Positions 1 through 11,543 of a stretch of 64,000 bases of DNA are shown piece by piece (positions within the stretch are counted from its first letter, which is position 1; each line of letters opens with the position of its first letter). The notes below the pieces were generated by a model that was given only the letters and a program-made list of their open reading frames with translations, had not been told where the DNA came from and made no database searches. Origin of the DNA: Rachycentron canadum (lineage: Eukaryota; Chordata; Actinopteri; Carangiformes; Rachycentridae); the NCBI GenBank assembly GCA_038496675.1, contig CM076654.1, forward strand, positions 6,942,612-7,006,611, written 5' to 3'. Both the position numbers and the translations under genes were made by a program.

Positions 1-3000
1 CCGCCCGCCCCGCCCCCCTACCATAAGCCAACATAATCATGTAATGTGTTCTCATGTTCTTCTTACACTACTCGTACACTCCAGTGAGTAGACTCACTTG
101 ATTCAAGGTTGAATCAAGGGAAACTTTCAACTCTTCTTAGATAAACATGATGACTGAGGATCATATGTTTTTCATTGTCTTCACGTGTCCTGAAAAAAAT
201 TTTCATTTTTTTATTTATTGACTTCATTAATCGTTGTCAGCAGAAATCCAACTGTATGTCACACCACACAGGAACCCAAGGGTATTCAGTTTAGCATCCC
301 AGAGGACTACAAACCAGAGATTATTTACATTTGAGATGCTGAGGCAAGTTAACTTTTTTCATTACCATTTTAAAATTTATTTGAACAATTTATTTGAGCT
401 GACTAGTTGCTTCAGTCTTGCCAAAGCTGACTTTGGTCTGATACATTTTCTGTTGAGGAAGGAAAAAAAAAAAACTAATCTAAAGTTTGCATCTAAGGTA
501 TTGACTGATTTGTTTTAATGATGAGGGAAAAGCCTCAATTAATCAGCTTAGTAAATAAAAGCGCCGGTTATTTTACCAGTCCTCATGTAGACAGACGTAT
601 ATTTCCTGAGAGAGCACTTACTCTCTAACTGACAACTCATCCTCAACAGCATGAACCACTGCTGTCTTTATGCGTCTGAGCCCACACCTTTTTTTAAAAT
701 GTGAGCGTTGCCAGGGACAGCAGCCGACAAATGCACAGCTAGGGGAAATATTTACAGTACGAGTACGCTCGCACATGGTGGTTGTGTCTCTCTTCCCTGA
801 ATTGATGTCGGTCGTAGGTGGTTGGTCTCTGCAATGAACATAAACAATCAGCTGGAGCAGGAGCCCACCTGGTGCTAATGCCAAACTCTTCAACACGTAA
901 ACACACATCCTTCAGCTCTGCGAGTAAGCGGTCAAGTAAATGTAATCACAGCCGGAGACATCCACACGCAGACACATGGAAAGCTAGATTTTAAAGTTGT
1001 GATCTGTTTCTGCACCTCCCAAAGTGTAATGGTGGAACATAAGGTGTAATTTTTGGAAAATCAGCTGATAAATGTCTTGGACTGTTCCTGGATTACTTCA
1101 CCTCCATCAATCACTTATAAGTTTGCAACCAAATAAAACAGCTTTAAATTGTCAGTATTTAACTCAGCGCTACAGAAATGATCACTTTCTCATTGGATTG
1201 AAAAGATAATGGCCTTATTTTTAGTGTGTCTGTATTGAAAGGAGTTCATGTTGCGAAACAATTTGTTTAAATTTTAATTCCCAGAAAGAGAGCTTGAATT
1301 ACAGTACTTGGATACCTACAGGGATTGTATTTCTCAGCTGCTACAATAGATTGCTGACTGTTTTGGGATTTAGAAATCAACAGGTGATTATGTTTAGCTA
1401 GCACGGACACACTTTTACATGCTTCTACAAAATGCCATTGCAGAGCTACATCATATTCATTTTTACAACTTCATCAGTACCTAAATCCTGTAACATCCTC
1501 CAGTCCCCCTCCCCCCCACCCTTCAACCATTCGGATCCACACTCATCTCACAGAAATATGTTACAGCGACTTGTATGTTGTACCTACGTAAATGTGTCTT
1601 GAGCTCATACTATCAAAAACCGTCAATGCTCGGATTTTCTTAGATCACATTCATATGCCGCTAATTTTGTGCAATTATGTTTTGATGGGAAACATAATTG
1701 CTTCTTTGATTACATTCCCTGGAGATGTTTTGTCGAGTGAAGGATGTGCTTAGTTTTTGTCCTGAACTTTTTGTTTACATGTTAAAAAAAAAAAAAAGTA
1801 GGCTCTTCGAGTCACGAGCCGATGGAAATGCGGCCTTTCTTTTTCTTTCATGTATTAATCTGAGGAACATAACAGTCGCCTCTTAGCTCCATATAGTTTT
1901 GTATCACTTCAGTGGACATTAAAATCACATCCTTTGTATATGTCACAATTAATTTGCAATGAGGTCTCACTACACAATGAAGCTTTTCACCATGACTTTC
2001 AGGACTACCTGTCTGTTGTCTGATTGGCTTTACAACTGTTTTACTGCACCAACCAGATAATATATATAACACATTACAGAGATGCTAATGCTATCTTTTG
2101 GACAGGGAGACTCTCAGAGGAAAAATTGGGGCCTCCTCTCTCTAATTGCACTCTTAGCGATGACTTCCTGTGGGGACTCCACAAGGGATGTTTGGTCTTG
2201 ACTCTTCAGATGACCCCAAACCAGAAACCCCAGCCCTCATTCCCTCTGGCTCATGAAATATGTTCTGGACTCAAACCGCTCCCTAGGGAATCATTAATAC
2301 AGCAGTGTGTCTATGCTGCCAGCATTTGCTCTCAGACCTTGTCTCTTACACAGAAAACAGGCTGGGGTTAATAGAATATAATCACAGTACAGGAGGATTT
2401 GTTCAGCTTGTTCTGCTCAGACTCCATGTTAGGACAAATGTTTGCTTTCTCCTCGTGTGAGTGTTTGAATTACCCCATCAGCCTATATGCTCTTATTTGC
2501 CTAAAGGTGTATCAAACTAAAGACATTAGTTTTCACATTTTCCGGGTTTCTAGCACAGGATTTCAGACTTGCACAAGTTTCTCAAAGTTTTTCGCGAGCT
2601 GCAGGAAGACTCTGTGTGCAGACAATGATCTGACTCCTGCTCCCTGCCCTCGTTTGCTCTGAGAACTCAGTGAAGCCCTGAAGCTCAAAGATAGATTTTC
2701 GTAGTCAGACATTATTTACATTTGAAATTGTTCAGAGTGCAGCTTGTCTCTGAAGCTGCCAAGAGTGTACACTGTTTAATCCAGAGACACCAGATAAATC
2801 GCAGGCAGTCTGTGCAACCACGCTGAGCAATTTCTAGCAGGATCACAATCACATCCATCAAATGGACAGCTCAGGATAAGGTAATGAAAGTATGTTTATG
2901 CTCCCGTAAAAGAAAAAGTCACATCAACGCTTCAGGAAAACGAATGATTATAAGAGCAGAAGGTAAGAGAAGAAGACAACTTCATGAGCAGGTTTTCTGC

Positions 3001-5280
3001 TTGGTGTTTTATAATAAATTCAACGTTTTTGCTTTGAAAGATCAGAACTACAAGAACTCAATGCGGACGGTTAAATGTAGCTGCTAAAGGTAAAAGGTCA
3101 GATTATCCAAAAAAAACCCCACATATTTTCTCACTTACATCTAGTGATACAGTTTCTAGACACATGGATAATTCTGGTTTTATTCATCCTGGCTTTGAGA
3201 TATTCAGACTCGTCCAACCTCAGTGTAGTGAAAGTAAATTAAATTGTATCTCTGGTGCCAGTGAGTAATCTACAGACAAGTGGGACTAATTTCTATCCAG
3301 AGGTGCTTTCGCATCTTTAGTTTGAATCATTTGGTACAGATTAAGATTTCACTTCTGGTTTGGTCCACAGTTACATTGGCTTTTCACAAATGACTCAACA
3401 GCATGAGCGCCAACGCATGGAAAATTACAGCATTTTAAGGCATAAAATGTTTATAATTGCGCTTGGTGATGTTGCAAAAATTATTAGCCTCATTAGTGTG
3501 ATTGAGCTGCACAGGCTATAAATAATGGCCAGCAGGTAGAGACATGGTGGGAAAAGAGGCACCTTGTACAGGAATTAACGCAGGATATTACAGTGGAATT
3601 TGTGCTGTGTCACACACTTTCTGATGGGCTTATTAAAGGTTTTAAGAGGTTGTAAGATGACTGAGACCCTCCTTTTGAAGTAGTCTTCATTGACAGGTTT
3701 CACATCTGCCCAAATGAACTGCACTAACCAGGCAGATTTAGTTTGAACGGTTTAGGTAAGAAATAGTCCATATGGAAAGTATTTATAGTTTGGTCTGGGG
3801 ATAAGTTTTTTTTGTAATTTGGGTGAACTGACCCGTTAGCTTATTATACTCAGCAAAAACCTAAAATTTGAAAAATTGCATTAAGTTCTCTCATTGTGTC
3901 TATTCCTAACAAACTTCTCCTTTATATAAATACCATCCTACATCTTTGTTTCACCTCCAGTCAAAACAAAAGCTCAAATGAAGACAATTATTTCCTTTAG
4001 TCAGGAAAAAAGCTGGAGTTATTACAGGCTGCGACATGGGAACGGTGATAATATATCAGTAACAGCTATGACTAACAGACCAGACCACCTCTTAGTATTC
4101 AGTGCAACGAGGATCACAAATGAGCTGAAAACTAACACAAGTGTTGCTTGGCACTCATGCGCCTCATAACAGAACAACAAGAGCTTTCTTTAGACCTTTG
4201 CAGGTGGATTTGATGATAAGGTTTCTAAATCTGGTGTGTTATTTGAGTTACTGCAGAGATAAGTTGTCTTCTGTGAATTTGAGTGGTCTGTTTCTGGAAT
4301 AGCTTCAAGGTCTCTTGCCTGTATACTTATCTACAGTATACATATCTTGCTATTCTTGTCTGTGAAAATGCTGTGTGAGAACTTACAGAACTTACTTTAC
4401 ATAGCAGTGAATATTTGGTGCTTACTTTACCTCCTTTGCTGGAGTCTGACAAACCCCTGACTTCCTTCTTTTGTCGTCATGGTTTTATTCTGCAGCAAGA
4501 AGCAGGTCACCTTGAAAAGACGTGTGCTCCTTTGGTTCTTGCTGTGGAGCTTTTGCCTCCCTACAGACTCAGGAAAGACTAAGAAAGACACTTTATCTAC
4601 AAAAACGTACAAGAATAGTGAAAGTTATAAACTATTAGTTTGGGTGATTCATATTTATTTGAAGCTTTCATCGTTGCAGGCAAAGATTCTCAAGTGTACC
4701 TGAGTCAAGGTCGCCCAGGTTAATCCTTCGGAGCACCTTTATACCTTTATTTGACATCTGCAGCAAAAACACTGGAATGTGACGTTGCTGGAGGTTTATA
4801 TTCAACTTAAAATTGACTCCTGCGCCAATTCTGTATCTGCAGCTGGGGCGGATCTTATATTCACCCCTCAAGCAGCACTGACACAAATCCAGACTGCAGA
4901 GAGGACGATATAATTCAATCAAAGAAGAATAACACTGAAAGTGGAGACAGAGAAAATCTTTCAAATCTTCACCACTTTTTTTTTTTTTTTTAAACGCAGC
5001 CAGATTCCTCTCGTTTTGACTGACAGCCTGTGAAGTGGTTTGGCGCAGCAGCCTTGATGCTGCAATAGCAGGTTTCCAACTGTGGGTGCAGAATACTCAT
5101 CTTGCACAGAGCCTGATGCTCCTTAATGTTTGTGCAGTTTAGGAGGCGTGTGTATGCAAATGAAAGGCAGTGTGTAATTTTTTGGTGTCACTGCAAAGTC
5201 AGTGTGTCTGTTGTTGTTGTTTTGAACTTATTTGGGTCTATTGGGTTTTGAGTGATAATATTTATTATTTACACTCAATA
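1..5280. other. intergenic, no gene recognised
   Basis: The window opens with a short C-rich run (1-18) and then ordinary AT-rich sequence. There are A tracts at 1784-1797 and a T tract at about 4976-4991. Open frames here are short, many lack an ATG, and none resembles a known protein. The stretch at 3440-3545 is complex, non-repetitive and contains a MEF2-like CTATAAATAA (3516-3525); see findings. Confidence 0.6.
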
Positions 5281-5365
5281 AATTACTCAAAAAGATTAGT
5301 CTCAAAACATTCTCTTGTTAGTTTTCTGTTGATCAGCCAATCGATTGACTAATCAGCTCTAACTT
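5281..5365 (-). repeat. decayed fragment of teleost dispersed repeat family A (copy A1)
   Basis: The fragment carries the diagnostic order AAAAGATTAGTCTC, then GTTTTCTGTTGATCAGCC, then AATCGATTGACTAATC, then AGCTCT. I recognise this as one terminus of a common fish repeat with ATTAATCG-type ends, in reverse orientation relative to copy A3. Five further fragments occur in this window. The transposon class is not assigned. Confidence 0.55.
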
Positions 5366-6674
5366 CATTAGTCTTTTAGTCTTTCTTTGCCAAAATTTAA
5401 TTACTTGCAAAATTCCTCTTGGTTTAAGTCAGTGATGAATAATGTCGATGATGCTTTTCTTTCCTTGAAATGTTTTTCTCTGGCTTCAATATGAAGCTGT
5501 GTTTGTGGCTGGCTTCCAGAGGGGTGTGAGCGCTGCAGGACCAAGCAGACATGAGCTGCTTTCAGAAGGAATCTAAACCAAGAGAAGTGAGAGGAAATAA
5601 ACAGCAATAACTGGGCAATGCCCTCAAATGAATTGGCGTCTGAAAGCTGTTGCTTGACTTTTCCCATTTCCTGATGTTCCATCTGTGTCATCATCATCAA
5701 AGAACACACTTAACGTCTCATATTTTCCATGACTGCAGCCCTCATCTCTGGGGATCATTTATTTTTCATGTGCTCCCATGACCTTTGGGTAAAGGAATCA
5801 CAGTATGTCTTTTGGTAAAAATGTAAAAATTGAGCTTTTGATTTGGTTAAAAACGCTTTTACTTCTTTGCATGTGAATGAATATCCATGCTGTGTTTTGA
5901 GTCATTACGCAGCACATGCCAAGGTGTTAATATCTTCTAGACTTCAGGAAAGGCTTCTTATTTATCTGACCTCTCTTTCCTGACTTTTTCTGTCTCTGAT
6001 GCTGTGGAGATACTGAATAACCCAGGACCACCCCGGCCCTAACTCCTGCTCACAGGTGGGAATCTAGTGTTTCAGCTTAAGTTAAAAGTGATTATTGTGT
6101 CTCGAAACAACCCTGTCTACACACTAGCATGTCAAATAAAGCTCTGAAGAGGGTGAAAATAGCCAGCGATGTAGCAGTGCAGTGGATCCTGAGGCCACAG
6201 CCGCCTGGCTGCCCGCCTGCCGCTTGATGTTTAACAAGCCGGCCATTTAAACACTGCTAATAAAACATCTCCTGCTGGGGGGGATAGGCTCTTCATAAAC
6301 CCTCACTTCACAATGGTGAGTATACGTTTCCCTCTATAGCCCTTCTCTCTCCCCTCCTCTCCCCCTGACCAGTGAAAATTCAAACAGGCATTTATGCAGG
6401 CGTCATGTTTTTAACTATAATTGGAGCGATAAAAGTGAAACAGCTACCACATTATAGCTGCTGTAACTCATGTCCAGACTTAAGTAACATATCAGGGGAT
6501 TTACATTCTGTTCAGTTGTGTCCTGGCATGATGGGGTACAGAAAACATTAATTAGTTCATTTTCTATATCATTAATTCATTAATTTGTCATTTTGGGATC
6601 ATAATCAGATAAACAAGCTGTTATGATTAGCTGATTTAAAGGAACAATTATACATTTTCTAATTCGCTTTTAAT

Positions 6675-6677
<3 letters not shown>

Positions 6678-6711
<34 letters not shown>
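6678..6711. repeat. poly-T tract, 34 nt
   Basis: This is an uninterrupted T homopolymer, the longest in the window. On the minus strand it would be an A tail, but I see no AATAAA before it on that strand, so retroposition is not supported. Confidence 0.9.
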
Positions 6712-6713
<2 letters not shown>

Positions 6714-7033
6714 ATTAGCCACTGCCAGGGTACCTATTACTCCTCCTGGGGTTAACTCGAGTAAAGAATACATCATAATGCAAAACAATAATGTAAATTG
6801 AAATATGAAACAAAAGGGAACAGGAAAATAACAGTAACAACAATAAGAAGTTATATCGAAACAGTCAGTGAAACATTTGATACACAAAACAGTAGTAGTA
6901 TCACTAAAAACCTCACAAACAGGATTGATACCTATATGATTTTTCTAATGAACTGGCGTTTGGGTTTGTAGTTTTACTCCCTAAGTTTGTTTTGAGATTG
7001 AATCATTCTAGTAGTAAGATGGAGGGTATGAAG

Positions 7034-7158
7034 TCGTAGTAGCAGTAGTAGCACTAGTAGTCGTAGTAGCAAAGAGTCATAGCAGCAGGATTAGTAGTAG
7101 TAGTGGCAGTAGTAGTAGTATCAGTAGTAGTCGTAGTGGTAGTAGTGGCAGCAGCAGT
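7034..7158. repeat. imperfect (TAG/CAG)n trinucleotide repeat
   Basis: About 125 nt are built of GTAGTAGCAGTAG-type triplets with C/T exchanges in a TAG/CAG/TCG mix. Purity is low, so it is an old, interrupted microsatellite. It is noncoding in all frames, because the TAG triplets stop one frame and the complement is also interrupted. Confidence 0.85.
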
Positions 7159-9935
7159 TCCTAACCAAGCATTCAAGTTAAACTTCAGTTGATAACATCT
7201 GTGCAGCTCACCTTGGTGAGTTGGGACCTGGCGTCATTTCTATGAAATAAATCAATGACAAAATGTTCAGGTCTGAGATGGCGTGTGCCGACAGTGTGTT
7301 GTGTCACCTGAAATCATTTTACACTGGATCAAATTGCAGTCAGTGTAATTTTCATTTTTCCCAGAGCTGTCACACAAGACAAACATGAGAAAAGTACAAG
7401 TAATGAAACAGATTTGGCAGAAGACTGATGACATTCCTGGGAGTTTCTGGGGTCCCAGCCTCATGAGGTCGACCTCCTCGAGGGACAGCAGGTCTGGGTC
7501 ACGTCCAGGGCAGCGAGGCAGCTTTCTACTTTATCACTTTCAGCCTGTACCATCCATTTAACCTATTGAAATTGCTTAAAGTTGGATTTGTGGTGTTGAA
7601 AAATTACCCACAATCAAGGACCTGATCTAGCTTATGTCATGTGGAAAACAGCAATTCCACCTTAAGTTCTATAAAAAAGTAAAAAAAAAAAAAAAATCTT
7701 TCATGCTCAATGTTGCTTTTGCTATTCTAAGGTCAATTTAAATTAAGCTAATTTTATAATGAAGTGTCAATAATTATTCTAGTTAGTCTCTCTCAATGTG
7801 CATTATTTAGCTGTTTATACTTGGATCTGTGATTTCTTTTGTTTCCTGGTGTCAATACTTGGAGAACAGCACAAATTTTGGACTTCCACTCAGGCTCAAC
7901 ATAACAGGAGATATTAGTCAGAGAACAACTTCTCACAAAGTTCAGTAATCAGAAGCCAATTACCCCTCACAGACAACTAATCTATGACTGGCTCAGAGTC
8001 TGTTCAGAGCAAAGTTCCTATTCAACCAAAATTGCTGGTATCATTAGAGAGAGGCCTCAGGAGGGAATAGCCTGAAAGCCCTCAGTGGGGGAGGAAGAAA
8101 TGCTTTACTGGGGGGCATTCCTAATATCAGGTTTCCTTCAGGTCAGATGCCAAAGTTCCTGAGTCATTTCAAACCTGAAGACCTTTGACAAAAACTGGAT
8201 TCCAGTGCTGGACTGGAGGACTCGATAATCAGCTGATACTTTTCATCATGTGAAGCTCAGTCTTTTTTACAGAGAACTGGAAGCTGCTGAACATCTGTAT
8301 ATGAACGCAGCATAATGCAACTTATCCTTTCACATGAAAGTTATGCTGTTAAGTCATAAGGTCAAATGTGTTTATGGCACGTGGGAGGGAACTTTGAGGG
8401 ACAAGAAAGTTTTGGTCCTTCCAACATCCATCCAACTTGAAAAAAAAAACACAAGATAAAAACTAAGATAAATAGGGGCCTTGGAAAATGCAGAAATGTC
8501 TTCAGTTGTTATGCCCTAAAAATTTGGTGTGTAAAGTGATTTTATTTATTTTTCTAAAAACATATGTGGGTATTTCAAAATGGCTATCGTATTGCAGTGC
8601 AGCCGAAGCCCCCATCTGCTTCTGGACCCCTACCATCATATAGCCAGGTTGCAGCTGCATCCTCTCTCACTAACACACACACAGATGCACACACACTGCA
8701 CACCTCTCCCTCTTTCTGACCAGCTGTCACCACCAGAAGTGAAGGTATCTTGTTTCCCTGCAAGTATTTGGCCCTTCCTTAGAAATCATGAATGTGAAAT
8801 GATATAGATGCAGGAAATTCTTCCACTTTTTCTTTCCCCCTCAATGCAGCAGATAATGTAAAGGGTCCAGGTCAACACTTTTAGACTGAAATTGTTCGTT
8901 GTTTTTCATATTGCCAACAAATTCCATGAAAAGAACAAATCCAGTGCTGAATTGTTTCTTGTTTGTTCAGTTGAGGCCTGTTATACCCAATTCCTCAGTC
9001 CATAAAACAATAAAAAAAACACAACATGAAGCTTCAGCCTTTCTTTACTTCACGCAACCGTAATATGCCACAAACGATGCTTCTTCTTTGAACAGTAAGG
9101 AGGCATGCTGTAGCCTCGTATCCTGCAGCCTGTGACTCTTTCAACCTGTAACTTCAGGCTGCCAGCAGCTGCACGCCCGCATGGAGCTGCCTCCATGAGA
9201 GATCCACTGCCTGTATCCCTCAGGAGATACGAGATCCAAGGCCAACTATTCCACTTATTACTGTTGCCATAACTTATTGCTGACATTGTGTTGTGGGCTT
9301 ATTGTAATAAAGTGTGATAAATGGGGTGTTTTGTTTTTGTTTTGGGGTGAAACATGACTATGAGGTCAACAGGTATTTATTATGCAAAGCTCCATGTCAG
9401 TAAACAGTACAGAATTGATTAAATTAGCTTCAATATAATGCTGGTTGAAAACAGTTTGTGTTATCTGTGGAGCATGTATGAATATAGTTGAAGCAGCTGA
9501 GAGCCTTGTATGTTATAGACCAAATTTTGACCAAAGTTTTCATTGACGCAAGTGTATAAATGCAATGAATGGATGAACTTAGCTTTATTATTAAAGTAGA
9601 GTTGTATAATAATTTAAATCAAAGTTACTGTTTCAGTAATTTAGAAAAAAAAGTAAGTTCTCTGTTTGTTGATTTCACCCATGTCTGTTTATTTGTCAGC
9701 AGGATTTTGCAAAAAAACAAAGAAACAAACCAATTTGCACAAGTTGTCTTTACTAGTTTTTATTGGAAGCAACTGTGAAAATGTGAAAACAATTCAATGA
9801 TTACAAATAAGAAAAAATAATTAGTTTTCATAAACAGGTTTCAGAACAGTGCTACTATAACCTGAATTAGTACAGTAATAAGGAAAACTAGGAGTGTAGA
9901 TTGGATAGATTAGATTTTTATCTATACTGCCACAG

Positions 9936-10197
9936 CTGTGCCTCTGGAGGTGAAGTGGGTTGTCTGGTAATCAGTAGGTCAATGTTTCGGTCCCTGGCTC
10001 CACCAGGCTTTGTGTCGAAGTGTCCTTGGGCAAGATACTGAACCACACGTTGCCCCTGAATGCTGTTCCATGAGTGGGTGTGAAGTGTAAACTTGCGAGT
10101 GAAGGAATGTGTGAATGAGGCAAATCTTATAAGGCTCTTTGAATGGTAAGTAAGAATAGAAAAAGCACTGTATTAGTACTATCCAATTACCATTAAT
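9936..10197 (+). mobile_element. tRNA-derived SINE, teleost type, decayed
   Basis: The head has an A-box-like TGGAGGTGAAGTGG (9945-9958) and a B-box-like GTTTCGGTCCC (9984-9994), consistent with RNA polymerase III promotion from a tRNA-like head. The body has the hallmark GTGTCCTTGGGCAAGATACTGAACC (10020-10044). The tail (GGCTCTTTGAATGG, then AAAAGCACTGTATTAGTAC, then CCAATTACCATT) matches the AAAGCGCT/CCATTTACC-type tail common in fish SINEs. No clear poly-A or target-site duplication is seen. The family name is not assigned. Confidence 0.7.
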
Positions 10198-10720
10198 TTA
10201 ATTTTCCATCAACAATATCACCAGTAAAGACATGAACATGAAGTATAACCCAGTAAGTAATGTATTAATGCTATTATTATTTTAACTTTTTGTCTTCTCT
10301 GAAGATAATTATGGTTATTTATAATATAGAGAATACAGATGGTTATTTGAGGGTTATTATTAAGGTTAGCAAACATCACGTCTTCACCAGCACAGTCTGT
10401 CATTAGTTTTTCCAAGATGTACAAAGATGATGAATCATCTGAGGGTTCATCTGATAGGTCAGTGCAGATTCCTCTAAACTCAGTAGCTTTATCTTATAAG
10501 TTTACATGTCTTGTGTTTTGATAAGTCACTTCCTCAAAATGGCTTCAAAAATTCACACCTTCTCCCGATCCACCTGACGTGATCCATTTACTGCTGACAC
10601 TGCCAGAACATTATGTCTTGGTGATGATAGTGACATGGCCATAACGGTGTGATGGCGTCATTTTGTTATCTTGGAGGCTATCATCTTGGACACGTCATAC
10701 TCACTGTTCAAAGATGCTTT
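10198..10720. other. intergenic, no gene recognised
   Basis: AT-rich sequence between the SINE and the foldback element. I see no supported gene, RNA or clear repeat. Confidence 0.5.
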
Positions 10721-10724
10721 CTAG

Positions 10725-11135
10725 GTGATGGGGGACAAAATGCACAGCCCTTGTTGTTGTGAAATGTATTCAGAGGTTTATATGAAGCTAATACGAGGCT
10801 TCAGCCGTCTTAGTAAAATCAAGTCATATCTTTCAAAGTCTTTTTAATATAAAATCCCCTTGTTGTGTTTCCACAGTGAGTGCTTTCTTGTAGTGCTTCT
10901 GTACTAAAAAGCCTTGAACTGTGGATGATACTCAGTTGATTTGTATAACCAAGACTGTTAAAGCCCCATTTTACCTTCAAATAAACTTTGGAATGCATTT
11001 TGCAGAGAATGAGAAATCTGTTATAATGGAAACACCTTGGAAACAAAGAGTGGTTACAGCAAGCAAAACCTGGGGACCTGACTATTCTTTTGTAGCAGAT
11101 TTGAAAAATAATAGTGAATCTATCCTTTAAGGTAA
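10725..11135. mobile_element. foldback (inverted-arm) MITE-like element, decayed
   Basis: Two arms are inverted copies: 10762-10787 (reads AAATGTATTCAGAGG then TTTATATGAAG) pairs with 10975-11000 (CTTCAAATAAAC then TTTGGAATGCATTT), 21 of 26 positions matching. The surrounding words GGGGGACAAAATGCACAGCCC, TCATATCTTTCAAAGTC, GCAAGCAAAACCTGG and TATCCTTTAA are ones I recognise from a common fish dispersed repeat. A 152-codon minus-strand frame (10819-11277) runs through it and is explained by the repeat, not by a gene. Exact ends and class are uncertain. Confidence 0.6.
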
Positions 11136-11519
11136 AGATGAAACTGCTTGCTAAGGTAGTTTTGACCCGCTGAGGGTCCAGGATCAGTACTCTACTAATA
11201 GTTTTCCTCTCTAGTGTCACCATAGTGTAGGTACATGAGCTATGTGATTTAATATTTTGGTGCCACAGTGTCTGCATGTTACTATATGCGTGCGTATGCT
11301 TTGTTTTCCTTGTAATTTACCACACATCTGAAGCAAATAGCGTTCTCATAGCTGCTCAGATTGTAATCACAGCATGGCTAACATGGTGAGGGCATTACTG
11401 TGAATCAGCCACGTTTCCAAGCAACACAGAAGATTACACGACCCCAGCTCTGTTGTCAAAGAACAGCATTATATAAATGATTACCCGCACCATAATCGGC
11501 AGCAAGCAGAGGTTGTACC

Positions 11520-11543
11520 TTTTTTTTTTTTTTTTTTTTTTTT
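11520..11543. repeat. poly-T tract, 24 nt
   Basis: Uninterrupted T homopolymer. No polyadenylation signal is seen on the minus strand next to it. Confidence 0.9.

Larger units (their letters stand above)
5366..9935. other. intergenic, no gene recognised
   Basis: The sequence is AT-rich and unique-looking, with simple repeats listed separately at 6678-6711 and 7034-7158 and a short imperfect CA run at about 8672-8700. The block at 6180-6300 (CCGCCTGGCTGCC, CCATTTAAACACTGCTAATAA) is complex and could be regulatory. A GACCACCCC motif lies at 6026-6034. No coding region is supported. Confidence 0.6.

Noticed and set aside
6678..6711. Long T tract as a minus-strand retroposon tail
   Set aside because: No polyadenylation signal or recognisable element body is found next to it.
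10819..11277. 152-codon minus-strand frame
   Set aside because: It lies over a foldback repeat with recognisable fish-repeat words, and the protein has no known domain.
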